A stretch of DNA of 64,000 nt, taken from the NCBI GenBank assembly GCA_001051155.2, contig JYIP02000005.1, positions 3,596,001 to 3,660,000 on the forward strand, given 5' to 3'. Shown here one piece after another: positions 1 through 13,556 of this stretch; position 1 is the first letter of the stretch, and each line of letters opens with the position of its first letter. Source of the DNA: Chrysoporthe austroafricana. Taxonomy: Eukaryota > Ascomycota > Sordariomycetes > Diaporthales > Cryphonectriaceae. Both the position numbers and the translations under genes were made by a program. A model generated the notes under the pieces. That model saw nothing but the letters and a program-made list of their open reading frames with translations. It was not told the origin of the DNA and searched no databases.

Positions 1-3000
1 CGCCCGCGCAGGACAGAAACAGCGCCCAGCAAAGCAGCAGCACCGGCCAGCGGCCCCGGCGGCAGCGGCCCCGGTCGAGGGCGTTCGGGTCGAGTGCTGG
101 CCGGGACTATTGGTGGGCCGCGATATGAGCGTCACTTTCCCAGAGTTCAGCCGTGCCACGGGGCGCGGCCGCGATCGCCTGGGCTGGCGCGACAGGTTCG
201 AGTCTATCTACGAACCGGCACACACGAACTCACCCCACAAGGGCCATCGGGCCCGGCGACTTGACCTCTCACATTCTGGGGGAGTTCCTCGCGCAGCCGT
301 GAGCGATATCCCAGCGACTATGCATGGCGCCAAACTCGCTGGGTAGAGATGGCTCTGCACAGCCCATGCACACCATATTCTCGACAGGCAACCCCGGAGA
401 AGGTTCAGAGACATGACGTCTGCCAAAACTCTAGCTGCAGATTGGAGTGACAGCCCACTGAGGAGCTCGGTGATACGCCCGTAGCGCTGATATTGTGTTG
501 TAGTACGTACAGGGGCCTACACTCAACTCGAAACCCGCACATTTTCCTGCATAAGGTGGTGAAAGGCCCAATGGTGGCTCACTCTTCGCGCACCAGTCCA
601 CGTGTGTCCTGGAGGATGGTAATGACTGATGAAAACGTCAAATATCCACGAATAATCATCAGATGACACGAAGGCCACAACGACTTTTACTCCAGCCACA
701 CCCTCCAGACTCCCTTGTCGCCTTCATCCCGTTGGCCGAGGAGTGGGTTTGACATATAGCAACACGTGAGATGCATCAGAGGACCTGCCTCAAGACTCCG
801 AGCCCACCGAGTATATGCCTGCCGTGTCGAGCACTAAAATAAGATCTTCTCGCAGATCGGAGAATGGCCGGTTGATATGGACAGGCATATGCTTGGTATA
901 GGCTCGCGAGAGCTCAATGCACATGGACACTCGAAGCTTTCACGTGGCTGCTGGTCCGAAGCGACGGCGGCCTCAGAAAGGCACCGTCCAGGGCGGTCGC
1001 ACGTACTAAGTAGTCTCAAGATCCAAGCCCCCGCGTCGCCTGTGGGAGCGCAGAGGTAACTCCGACAAAACGGCCCAGGGACAGACAGCATGGTGATCGC
1101 GACATGCGTCCCATCGGCCATTGGGCACCGCCGCCCCAGACCAGGTAGGACGGTAGCTCCTCGACAAAGCTCGTCGTCGATCCCGCTCCCCCGGCCTATG
1201 AGAACCTTGATGAAAAGACGAACGGCGGCAGCGCCCTGGTATGGCCCGGGTTCGATGCCCCAAAGAGACACCCTGACAGCCTAGGCCCCAACAGCGAGAT
1301 GCATTGACGTCCTATCGAAATGCCTGTCGTCCAGAGAACAGACCTCGACCGGGCCCCCCGCCGGGTGGCAATATGCCGTCGCCTGATGAGGTAGGATCAC
1401 GACGGCAGTCGGGCGTACGCCTGCTTGTGACGAGCCCGTGCAGGCGACGAAGCAGGTTGGCACCAGCAACTCGATGGCACTCGCCAGGATGATGCTCGCC
1501 GCGGGCGGGAGGCCGTTGTGGAGGCCCCCGAGACACCCCGGGCGGACTGCATATTGGGAACATCGGATGGCATCGCAATCACGCACACAGCCAAGGAAAA
1601 AAAGCAAGCAGCATATGCAGGTCCGGGGTGTGGGAAGAAATCTGCATCGCCGTGGAAACAAGCAGGGCAGGCCCTCGCCTGCTTGCGCGGGCTGGAAATA
1701 GCAATGGTGCACCATCTCCCGTCTGAAGATAAAACCGCGGCATCGTGTCATGCGTGGACTGACGCAGAGCCCACCCGAGCCAGGTAGTCGCCGGGCCGTT
1801 CCAAGTTTCGAACGCCTCTCGCCCTCGGCCATCAACCATCACCAAACGTCTCGCCGGGTCTGACTTCCTAAAAGGACAGGATTGCTCGCAGCCCGTCGTC
1901 ATGCCTCCCCCGCCCATTCTTCCCGGTGTACTCCAGGATGCTGAGGTACGCATAGCGATGCCGGGCAGGGAACAAGGGTACTACGTAGGCTGTGTCCCGT
2001 CCAAAATAGCAGTGAAACAGCCGAGGGAGCCAAGCCAGCAGTTGGCCAAGGACTGTCATCGACGGACGGCCCAGAGAACCAGACGGCGCACCTGCGATAG
2101 CAGCCCTCGTAAGTGCGCGCTGGGGCAGGGGAGCGGGCGAGACGGGCTACTCGCGAACGATCCACGCGTCAAGCTTCTTTTCTGATACCAGCCGGGTGGG
2201 TGGCTCCTCTCAGCCTCATGACGCTGCGATTGCGATTGCGTCTGCTGCGCCCAGCAGAGCCAGAGAGAGCCCTAGCCCTGCCACCCGCGAGGCCGGCAGA
2301 CAAGCCCATCCTCGTCCGCGCCGGCGCAGGAAGGGCCTGCACCCAGTGCTCTGCGCCGCCGTCGACGCCGTCTCGCACGGGAGGCATTCTGTGCGGCAGA
2401 TACAGGCCTAGCCTTGCCCGAGGCTTCTGCTCTAGCGGTTACACACACACGACGTCAGCCACCAATGGAGCGTCACCGCCGCCCACAGCGGCACTGGGGA
2501 TCTTCCTTGTCGGAGCCTCCAGGCACCGCCTCGCACGCCCAATCATGGCCACCGCGGAGCAGGAACAGAGCGGCCTGTGCCGCAGCCGCGTGCTGCGAGA
2601 TCCCTCTGGTCGATGCACTGGCCTATTCGGTCGCCCGTCTGGTGCGCTCCCCGGGGCGGCGGGCACGAGCACATGCGGCCGTCCGAGGGCGCGGCTGGTG
2701 TCCTGCCAGGGTGGCTGGTCGCATAGCACGCAGGAGGCGCCTTGCAGGATCGAAGCCAGCTTTGGCGAGAGCATGTTCATGCCCGAGCCTGGGGACGGAC
2801 GTGTCGCCGGGCTCGTGTCGAGTCCGAGCCCTCCCCCGCGGCAGGACGGACGGCCTAGTGCAGGTCCTGCGCGCGCGAGAGGCCATCGCATCGCATCGCA
2901 GCCGGCGGCTACCTATCTAGGCACCTGGGGCCAAGGTTCTTGGCCAAAAATTTCTCGTAGGACGGCTGTGGCAACTAGCACCACACCACCAACCCACCCC

Positions 3001-6000
3001 CGACGAGGCAAAAGATCCTTCAGACCCGGGCGCCATGTTGCGCGTCCCCAAAGCCAAAAAAGCCAAAATAGGGCCGAAGAGGCAGAGAGGAACGGGCGTG
3101 CCTGCGGGCTAGGCTGAAGCTGGCCAAATTTCTAATGTGGGTGCTGCATGAGTCTGCAGATGCAGGATCAAGTCAAGGCACCGGCAGAGGCCAAAACGTC
3201 GTCAACCGCTCTCTCTTTCTCTACACCGAGTGCCGTACGCCCGATGGCTGGCTCGGCGGAGCACACCAGGACCTCCTTCACGTGGTCGCAATCGATCGAC
3301 GTAGAGACGGATTTTGTAGCGGCCGAGCGCAACACAACCAAACGCCTCGATGCTGCCATTCCAGTAGCCTGGCGCGCAGACGAATGCACCTGCACCCCTG
3401 CATGCCACTTCGTGTGCCTGGTGTCGACCATTGACGATTCGACCGGCCCTGCAGTAGTGCTGGAGCCAAGCAGCCCGGTGCAGAGAGCACGCACAAGCGG
3501 TTGTTTCACACACGAGCCCCGACGTACATAAGAGCTGCTTCTGTTTAGTTCTACCACGGCTGTCGCCCTCGCGCAGATCGATCGAGGTTTTCTTCCTCCA
3601 AGCAGGCTACGTGATCTGCGTGGTTTGTACATGGCCCCGATGAGACTTTGCGTGCTTAGATTGTCACATATCGGCTGCAGGGGACTGATTGTCCGTCTGC
3701 TGCGCAGAAGTGTCTAGGCGTCCCGCCGTTCGGCACGCAGAGTGTTTCAACTTTTGGCCATCCTCGGTGCGGCCAAAAGACCTCACTTCTGGCAGACCGC
3801 CGCCTTCTTGGCGACTCCTGCTGGGCGGTCTTGGAGGGAGCAGGTGGCGGAGGCCCTCATCCAGGTGAAGGATGTTGCTCGCGACGAGCCGTTGAGACTA
3901 CTGTACGGCTCGTGCCGCCCGAGACAGAACCAGGCGGGAAAAATGGCCTCTGGGAGGAACAGCCTGCCCATGGACACGCAACTCATGCGGTCAGCCCTCT
4001 AACTGCATTAACTGCATAGAGGCCACGACCGTTGGCCATCCGCCCCCGCACTGCGACCGTACAGGATGGGAAGTGCGGCCGCGCCGATGCAGAGATGTGC
4101 CTTCTAGAATGCGGCAGAGCGTTCTCACGCCTCTCCGAGTACGAATGGCGCAGGTCCCCGCCCGCGTTGGATTCCCATCCATGGAGAGCCACCGCTCCGA
4201 GGTGTTCAGGAGCGGGGGGGAGCTAGGGCCGTCCGACCAACGCATTATCTGCCCGACTAGGCAATTTGATACTTAAAGCAACCCATTCCTTCCGAGCCCA
4301 GCGGCGATGTGGCCTGCGAGGACACGGTGACGGTGACCGGGACACCTGGGTCGAGGGCTCTAGGCCAGCAGGGCCCCACCCGCGAGCGCAGACGAGGTGA
4401 CGGAGTTTCGTTGATCCATTCTATCGGTGTGGCCGCGGCCTGCGAGTGCATAGTAGCATTCGGCAATTTTTGACAGCTCGAGCAAGTCGTCCCTAGAAGC
4501 CGCGGACAGTGGGCGTGGGCTGCTGTGGCACGTGTGTGGATCTCAATCATGAATCCAGCTTGGCCGAGATTGAATGGAGCAACGCTGTCGGCGCCGATGA
4601 ACGCCTGCGACAGGTGAAGCCAGCCGGTGGCACTGGCGACGTCGCAGGACAAAATTGGGACCCGTCGCACGCATCGTGGATGACCCCACGCCCGCTCCAC
4701 ACAGGCCGTTCGAAGGATCTCGTATGGACCCTGAAACCTTCGACACTCGCTTCGAGAAGGCTGCCAGGCTGCGCCCGGGGATGTGCCAATTGGCTCGCTG
4801 CCCCGGCCGGCGGGGTCTCGACCCGCATGGAGCTCCGAAATGGGTCCGGCAAGCCTGTCGCTAGAGCATTGAGTGGTGAGGAAACCGCACGAGAGGACCC
4901 CACGGGTCGCGCGCCCGTGCGCTGCAGAATTGGCGGTGTTCGCCATTCATCGAGTTGTGGAAATTGCGTGGCACGCCAACAACAAGACCGCCAACGCTTT
5001 GCGTTAGACGGGCACCACATCGTCAACAGATGCCACGGAGCCGGTCCCCAGATGCTACAGCACGAGGGCGGCGGTGAAGACCTGTTCGCATTGAGGCCTC
5101 TGTTACCCTTGTCCTTAACACGTTGCGTAAGAGGAATGCAGTGCGTAAAGGCCGACCACCTTGGCAATCTGCGGTCTCGAATCTAGTCAAACGCCTAATC
5201 TGTCGAGGCCGGGCCCGGCGACCTTGGAGTACTCGGTCTATCACAGGTACTACTGCAGGAAGGATACATAGAGAGAAGGATGAAGCCATCACTGCCGGTC
5301 CTTGTGACAATGATGCCGTTTCAAGTCGGGTCGAGAAACATGTCATGCCAGACATCAGCATAAGGCTGCCCTGCTATTGGCAGCGGCCTCGTGAAGGGCG
5401 TTTCCACCGTTCCGCGGGCAGACGGACGTCGAATCAGAGGCTTGCGTCTCGATGGCACACAGACTCTCACCGAGTCCTGATATGGTTCGACGTGTCGGAA
5501 GGTGTTGGGGGCCCCTGGTCTGCTGTATGCGGCTCACCGTGCAAATCCGGGGCAGCGACCTTCTGGGCCGGGGTCGTGGACGCCAGCAGCCAGCAGAGAA
5601 AGCTAGATGCCATAGTAATTATCCGCGGCCGCGGCCCTTATCTGCTTTCAGCATCTGGCATTGCTGTACTCGGTGAGATGGCCCCCAGCCCGACGGGGAT
5701 CGAGCAGGCGGGCGAGGCCTTCTGGCCGTCGGGTAGGGACCGCTATCTGTGCGGAAGTCCCGCCCGCAGAGATCGGCGCCCATCTTGCCATCGAAGAGGC
5801 ATAGACGGCCAGAGAGGCCCAAGAGATTCAAGGCCGCCGACCCGCAGGGGGGGGGTATGTTTTCACCCTGTGGGGTATCGTCGCATGACACGTGCCTGGC
5901 AGACCATCTTGGGCTGATCTCGCATCGGTTCGCAGGCAGGCTGGCTGGACGCGGTGAGGCCCTGCCTGCCTGCCGTGACGACCTGGCACTAGGGGACGGC

Positions 6001-9000
6001 GTTACTGAGTAGGACTTTGCTAATGCGTCGTAAGGAAGCAAGCTGGTTCCTTACTCACGAGCATCGTCGTCGAAATCGCGCCAAGGCCAGCCCCCCTCGC
6101 TCTCGCGACGGTCGAAGCCACGAGGGCCCCGGAAAGCCTTAGAGCCAATGGTCGAAGTCTATTGGGCATGACACCACCGCAGCTCTGCTAGGAAGACGAG
6201 CTGGCTTCATATCTAGGGCCCAGCAATCTGGTGGCGAGATCGCTTGTGCAGGGCAATCTGATGACAAAAAATCGCGCTTATCCGTACCAGTTCACTATAA
6301 ACCACTAGTGAGCAGCAAGGGCAGCCCGCGAGATCCATTCGCCAAGGATTGATACCAGAGCTCGTCCATGGCCGCAGAGGCAGGGGATCTTCCTGGCCAT
6401 CGTCTGGAGCCTCCTCCGGTTGGCTCGCTTGGCCGTCTGCAGCGACGGCTTTACTCAAGTAGTCTGGGACTGAAAGAGTCGGCCCCTCCTGCAGGCTCTC
6501 TTTATCGGGCCCGGAATCTGCAGCCTGCGACCCGGTTGACCCAGGTGGGAGACGCGTTGCCGGCTCTGACGGATGAACCCACAGCCCATATGCCACAGCG
6601 CACAGCCGACGGGGGTGGCCCCCAAAAGACGGTCTGAACGGTCGAGACAGCAAAACACCGGCTTCCATATACCTAGTACTGGGTACTGGTTCCCGGCCGC
6701 ATGGAGCACTGTGTGTGCGTGGGAGGGGTCGACCTGACATGTGTGCAGGCGCGGTGAGTTCGTTCCGCGGTGTCCGTCGCCCGCCCGTGCTCTGGATCTC
6801 AGGAACCGGCATCTCGTCAGCACTCCCCCGTCCCGGCGGGCGACCAGAGGAGGGATGCCAGCAGAGGCCGGCGGGGGGCCGTCCAGCGAGGAGGGGGTCC
6901 TCTGTGCAGTTTTTGCTGTCTGGCCGTTGAGGATCGTGCAAGTCGAGGCGGGCGGGAGGGCCAAAATGTTCCGTACGGCCGCATCTGGTGCTCACCACTC
7001 ACCTCGCTGTGGCTGCCTCGTTCCTGCAGAAGTGCAGGGCTGTCCTGCAAGGTACGACTGGAGCCGAGGTACGGAATACCTTGGGCCTGTACCGTACTAC
7101 TTGGGTACACAGTAACCCTCAGCAAAAGTGACTTCAGCGAGAAGATCGGTGAAGGCGAGGATTCCTTGTTGGGGGCCCAGAACGACAGGGATGAGTTTGA
7201 AGAGGCCCCAGCAGCCCCTCCACGGCTGCTGAGCCGTAGCCAGGTAGCCCAACGAGTGGACACCCGTCGAGGATTGAGACCTGATGGATCAAATGTGCCT
7301 GATTGTACAGCACTGACAGGCTTCCAGAAAGAGACAGTGGGCCGCCATGTCACATGAAATTCATGCAACTAGAGGCCAAGCGGGCGTCGGTGGGAGCTGC
7401 AGGACGGTTCACCGTACAGCAGGCAGAGCCCGGGAGGGGATGGTGCAGGACAGACCGCCGGTATGGCGCGCGGACGTGCCAGTGACGAATGGCACCACGG
7501 CCGGCGGGCGAGGGGATTCCATCTCCAACTCCCCCAGAGCCAATGCGGTGGCCGCAGCTCGTGAAGACGCCGTGGAGGTTAGTGGCAGTCGCCCGCGGCG
7601 TGCTGCTGCGATGTGACAGTGCCTGGAGGGGTGAAACGGCGGCAATAGGAGCGAATAGGGAATGGTGGCGGTTACAGCAAGGCCCTCTCTGGTACATGGT
7701 ACTAACTACTGTGCAGTACCGTATGGGGCGTGCCTGTATCTGCGCTTGACTCTCGTACCTGAGTCGACATGCGGCTTCTCAGGCAGATCCGCGGCCGCGG
7801 AACGATAGAGGAGGAGGGGATGTGTCATTTCAGGATGCCGATCGGAAGGCAGATCGCCAGTGAGTCGCCGAATAGCACAGATGAGGAGGAGGAAGATACG
7901 AAAAGGCTGACTCGATGGTCCGGCGTGGCATCTGCTGGTGTCGTGACTTGGCTTCGAGTGGCTGAACGGGTTCGACGGCGCCCGGCCAGGCACGCCAAAG
8001 CGTCTGCACGGCCAGAAGGGCCGATGAAGCCAACGGGCCTGTTCCTGGAGGGAGCGCACGATACCACATAGTACATACCTGGTAGTAGTTCGAAGGAATG
8101 AGGATGATACGTCGGCACGGCAGGACTACCCGGGACGGTTTGGGGCTGGCAGATCAACGCCAGAACGAGCATGTCCTTCCCAGTGTTTTCCTTATCTGGA
8201 CGTAGCCTAGACCCAGATGAGGAAACTGATACATGTGATATACTACTATGGGATGTAGTGATAGGCGACAGGCCATACATACTATGGTAACAGACAGGCA
8301 AACCACGACGGATGGCTCAGACGTGGCTCGGTAGCCTATCGTGCCTATCACGAGCAGGTAGGATTAAGAGCCGCGCCATGCAAGCCGCCAGGACCAACGG
8401 AGGAAAAGGTGTCGAGTGGAAGGACACAGGTGCACACATGCAACACGAGGCAGTCCAATCATCACGTCAGCATCTCAGGCGCAGCACTTGCATCGGAAAA
8501 TGAGACACACACACACACACACACACATACACCTTCTCAATCTTACGAGCCCGGCCGCAATATCCGATTGACTGGGTCGGGTGTGATGGCCTAGGGCTGA
8601 CAGGCGGCGACAACCTTCTTTTTCGAAAAAGTAAACAAATCAATCGGGACATCACGAGCCAGCAAGGGACCGGGCGAGCCGCTGCAACGGCGGCAAGGCG
8701 GCAGGCCATGGCCCATCAGCTGGGCTATCACAAGCTTTAAGACTGCGCTATCCGGCAGCGCAACGCCAGAAATCACAATACTGCCGCTGCCATTGGGGCC
8801 TGGCCCCCTCTGACTGGCCGCGCGCGCCACCAATGTCTAAGTGCTTGCAGCCCGCCCAGCTCGCCTCGCCGCGCACCGCTGTCCTCTCCAAGCCTCTGGT
8901 TGGCCTCTCCGCGTAAATGCAGTGTATCCCGTCACGGCGTCGCCACCAGTAACCTGTCGAATCTCCGTTCTCCCTTTGACGCCGGAGCGGTGTCTGCTCC

Positions 9001-11640
9001 CAGCTGTCTCGGATTGGTCGTTGCGCCACAGTCACATACTACATAGTATACAGCACTATGCAGCCATGGCCGTGGCCTGGAGGCCTACCTACCTAGAAGA
9101 GAGACCGCGGGAGTGGACCGCCAGCGTCAGCATACTCCACAAACAAGGCTGGCTGCACATCGTCGTCCTTGCTGCGGCTCAAGAGGCGAACTGCCTCTTG
9201 GGACCCCCCATTCGTCGCGACTGTACAGCCACAAGCAGGGTATGGAGCGCCGGATGGGATCGTTCACGATGCCTGTCCAGCTCAAAAGTCTATCTGCTGC
9301 GTTACGTCGATGAGGGGCCTCGGCCTGCTTCTTCCCCACGCAGGGATCGCAAAGACTTCGCCCGCTTCTTACCCCTCCAGCGTGCGAGATTCGTGCCGTC
9401 AGCGATTCTATCTGCAACGGCCATTTGATCTCATCTCCAGTGGCCCTTCGACACGGACGGGCGCCCCCCCTGGAACCCCGATGGATCCCACAGATTTGCC
9501 GTGATATGGCGCAGGGCGGGGAAGCTTCAATCATCGAATGATGCCTACAGGAGGGTCAGACCGTAAAGTCTTACTGCGCGATAATATGCCTCTCCCCAGG
9601 TTTGGGGCCTTTTCATTCGCGATGGGTGATTCGATAGCTCGACCAGACCCGGGTTGTATTCACGCCATCACGCTTGACTTGCGGTCCATCTAATAAAGCT
9701 AAACAGCACCGTAAGCACCAGGGCGGACGCTGCCGCCCAGCTGGCCCGGCTCCTCGCAGAGCAGCAGGGTGTGGCTCTTCATTCTGTGCGCTATGCTCCT
9801 CGGGAGGGCCAAGTTGACGTACGCCGCTCCAGCTAACCGATTCCTGCCATGATTGACACCCAGAGGCCTCGCTCACCGGACCATAGGCCGCGCTTGACGA
9901 TAGGCCCAACCAACAGAACCCTGAGGCGTGTTTCGTGTCCCTGGACGGGCTTGACAAGTGCGTGGCACGGAAGCTCGCTGGGCATGGGAGGTGCCTGAAG
10001 ATCACCGCCAGCGCATGAAGTCACGGTCTCCAACAGGTCCAGGTCCACGAAACTCTGTCCTTCCGAAGTACTCCCGCTGCCAACTACGGATGGGTGGGCG
10101 TCGGATCGCAAGACACACCCCCCACCCCGGGCTGCTGAGAGATCCTCCGTCCTATCGCACACGCAGGTTCCAGGCGACAGCGAGGCGCCTGTGCTCTGGC
10201 GACCACAGAACGCGTCGGCAGGCCGTCTCGCCCAGTGTTGCGTCCTATCTGGGCCCCACGTCCTGCATGTTCTCTGGACAGAGCGACCATGGGCTAGCGC
10301 GAGCCGGCGGGACCAGTCATGGGCAGCACGCCGCCGGCAACTGGAGTCAAACAATCGGTCTGGCGTCTCGACGGCGAGCAGCGAATGGATTCGTCTTGCA
10401 GCGCGCTGCTGGCCGTCCAGCATGTCTGGTGATAGCGTTGAACACGCTGGATTGTGCGGTCAGCGGGCGGCTGCCCTGAGTCCCGTCCTATCAGGTGGAG
10501 CAGCGCCCACCGCTCCGCCGACGTTATGCAGGCTCGAAGCAGACACAGTATGAATGTGTACAAGACGTGTGGAGCCGTAATGGGCTTGGGGGCCCAACCA
10601 GAGCGTCGGGATGGGCCCAAGCACCACCGAGCCCACGACAGCGGAGGACGTGTGCGCAAATCACAAGCGATTCGTCCCGGTCCACCAGTTCTTGTCCCAT
10701 GCGCTCCCCGGTCTCGCACGCTGAGTGCGTGCGACCCGACCAATACTGTGACTCCGGCTGAGCGATATACCTGGCAGGAAAATGCTATGGCACCGCGGGC
10801 TTTCCTAGAGTCTTTTCCCAAATTACGAGCGACATCCCCGTACGATCTCGCTGCACTATTCATGCACGGAGCAGCATGCGCACTCGTATCACGCCCATTG
10901 CGAGATTCTGGTGCCCACACCTCGAGTCCGTCCCCGACAGACTGCACCGCAAATACGATCTCGACGGCACAACTCACCTCGGCCGTGGCGCCCTGCGTCA
11001 CAAAAACGTTCTTGTTCGTGCACAAGCGCAGCCCGAGGGCAGACAGACAGCCGCCCAGGTGCTGGCGAGGGCGAACCGCGGCGGGTGGCGAAAAACACAA
11101 GCCCGCTGGGCCGTATGGTGCCTGCATCACGTACCTATGGTACCAGCGCCCGGCGGCCCAAGTCTCGTGTTGCCGCTCCAGCAGATCCAGACGCCTCCGC
11201 GGTGGGCGGCCGGCCAATCGCGGCCGGAGGCTGCCAACATCTCACGGCGCCGTCTGCAGGAACGCACAGCAAGGTCACCCAACCTCTTTCGCTCGCGCAT
11301 AGTTGTTGTGAGCTGCGAGATGTCGTATGCCCCCCCCCCCGTACACATAGTACCTGGCCACCGTCTGGGAGCGTTGCGGCAGGGGTTCGCCCACCGCAGG
11401 CCCAAGGGCCCACCTCTCTTCCCCACCGCTTGGAATCTGGTTCACTTCCGGGGACCCGGGACGCCATGGGACCCTCGTCGCAGAGGGCCATGTACCCATC
11501 GTCGTGCGGTACTTCCGGCATCCTGGTCGGAGGAGGTCGCCAAAATAGATATGGACTAGCGCCGCTGCGCCCACCCACCTTGCCCCAGACAAGGGTCACA
11601 AGGGTGGGTGCTGTTGGTCCCTGGTCCGTCGAGCCTCGTC
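1..11640. other. Gene-poor region, no supported gene
   Basis: About 11.6 kb with no coding region I can support. The reading frames are short, overlap on several strands, and show no recognisable domain or consistent codon bias. The longest (2113-3117, +) reads as low-complexity Arg/Pro/Ser sequence. The DNA stays GC-rich and is not visibly AT-degraded, so it does not look like a heavily RIP-mutated transposon block. I saw no terminal repeats, rRNA or tRNA. It contains a CA microsatellite at 8505-8527. The right end grades into the probable promoter of the transcription factor gene that follows. Confidence 0.6.
8505..8527. repeat. (AC)n microsatellite
   Basis: About eleven uninterrupted AC dinucleotides in the gene-poor left arm. 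No adjacent gene is evident. Confidence 0.95.
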
Positions 11641-12616
11641 AGCGGCGACGAGAGCAGTGTGAGACAAGCAGCAGAGGGTGGGCTCCTCGGTGGAGGGGGA
11701 CGTTCGACGGGGCCGGGGAGCCTGTCGTGGGGCATGGCAGCCCGTTCCGCGGTGTGGGTGGCTTCATCAGGAACCAGGGTCGAGGGGCCGGGACGAGTGC
11801 CAGGCCCCCGTAAGTCGAACCCTTGCGCAGTCCACACCCATCCAGATGCCACCCATCCGACGGTCCTGGGCCTTGGGCACGGTAGCGACCCTCACCTGTC
11901 TAGGCTCTGCTGATCCTCTTTGGGAGCCCGTTTCTACGCACTCACGTCCGCTCTTTACATATCCCTCTGGGGATCCCACTTCGACCACGTTCGCTCTTGT
12001 TTCCACTTCATGATCGGCAGATTGTTGGACGCATGATTCCTTTCCCTCGTCTTCTATTTACATATCGGTTCTTCCTTTCTTTGACTCGAGCTTGGAACAC
12101 CCCATTCCATCCCTTCTTTAAGTATACCTCGTTCTTGATATAGTTGACGACGCGTCTCCCCTCCCTCACCTGTATCCATTTATATCCCCCGGCCAGGAAG
12201 GGTCAATAGACATCAGACCGTACCGTCCCAAGACGAGACCCATGTACAACACCGTCCCTCGAGTCCTAAACTATTAAGACAACTCTCGCTCCCGCCGGAT
12301 CTCGAGACTGCCATCCACTCTTTGTGTGAATCGGAACGAACCGATACGACCATCACTAGGCCAACCTGCCTCGACAACAACAACAACAACGGAGTCTCGA
12401 CCCAGAGAACTTGTACAATACCACCCGCATTGTATCCTTAATACCGTAAACAGCAGCAAGTTGGGAACGTCGGAAAGCAGGAATCAAAAAACCTATAAAC
12501 ACAACCAACAGCCTGGTGGGTGGACCTCCCCTCACAGCCGCGGCAGATACCTTTACACACGGGGGAGCTTCGAGGCTGATGCGTCAGGACCAACAGACCA
12601 GCAGCAGCATAACATA
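11641..12616 (+). promoter_or_regulatory. Upstream region and 5' leader of the Msn2-like gene
   Basis: About 1 kb upstream of the zinc-finger start codon. From about 11,930 the composition changes to C/T-rich tracts typical of fungal promoters and leaders, and from about 12,290 to A/C-rich leader-like sequence. Two short upstream ORFs lie in it. The transcription start cannot be fixed from sequence, and an intron in the leader cannot be excluded. Confidence 0.5.
12242..12277 (+). promoter_or_regulatory. Possible upstream ORF (11 codons)
   Basis: ATG followed by eleven sense codons in total and TAA, about 340 nt before the main start codon. It matters only if transcription starts upstream of it. 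Confidence 0.3.
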
Positions 12617-12617
12617 A
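12579..12617 (+). promoter_or_regulatory. Upstream ORF whose stop overlaps the main start (TAATG)
   Basis: A 12-codon ORF (MRQDQQTSSSIT) ends in TAA whose last A is the first base of the main ATG at 12617, giving TAATG. This start/stop overlap is the arrangement that can permit termination-reinitiation or damp translation. It is seen directly in the sequence; its regulatory effect is inference. Confidence 0.5.
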
Positions 12618-13312
12618 TGGAACCCATGATGGCTCAACAGCAGATGGCTCCGGCCTTCTTCTACTACAGCCCAGACCCTCACGCAGAGAACAGGAGTCAC
12701 GGCCACTTCATCCCACAGCAGCAGGCCCACCCCGCCTACGCACACCACCACATCCCACAGCAGATCCAGGTGTTCCCACCAGTGCCGGTGCTCCCCTCCT
12801 CGCCACTGCCCTCGACCCCAGTGTTCTCGCGGCCCAGCTCGTCGTGCTCGCAGCCGCCCATGAGCCAGCCTAGCAAGCCCAGCTTCACCAGCGCGCCCCA
12901 GCAGGTGCTCACCCCGCAGGCCTCGCCGGTGCGCATGCACCAGCAGCTGCACAGGCCGACCATCGTCCTGGACACGGAGAAGTTCGAGGGCGTCGACGCC
13001 ATGTGCTACCCCCAGACCCCCGCGCTGTCCACCGCCGGCAGCGCCATCAGCAGCCCCGGCAGCTGCGACATGCTGGCCACGCCGCTGAACCCCATGTTTT
13101 CGGGCCTGGACGGCAACGCGATGGGGCTGAAGGAGGAGGAGGTTGTCCAGCAGCCCGTCGAGCAGTTCCCCAACCTGGACTGGCACAGCTGCGCCTCGCC
13201 GCCAATGACACCAGGTGAGTCTCCATCATCAGTGCTTTTCCTGATCTGTTCTGGGAGGAGACTCGAGACGCCGGATTGAGAGTTGTTTCTGTGAGCGCGA
13301 GGGTGGTGGTTG

Positions 13313-13396
<84 letters not shown>

Positions 13397-13510
13397 TTGT
13401 GTTTTGTTTTTTTTTTCTTCTGTTCCTGTGCCCCCTGTCCGTTTGNTGCCGTGTGGGCGGTCTGTGTTTTTTTTTTTTTTTTTTGTTTGTGGTGGGGGGG
13501 GGGGGGGGGG

Positions 13511-13556
<46 letters not shown>

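Noticed and set aside
2113..3117. 334-codon plus-strand open frame
   Set aside because: Low-complexity Arg/Pro/Ser/Gly composition, overlaps equally long frames on other strands, and has no domain or splice context. Most likely a GC-rich chance frame.
6770..7368. Overlapping 183- and 195-codon frames on opposite strands, one with an acidic stretch
   Set aside because: Neither strand shows a recognisable domain, a good start context or supporting introns, and the two look equally plausible.
11694..12532. AGGGG/CCCCT stress elements upstream of the Msn2-like gene (11694, 11783, 12158, 12528) as evidence of autoregulation
   Set aside because: Four matches in about 1 kb is close to the number expected by chance for a 5-mer on two strands at this GC content.
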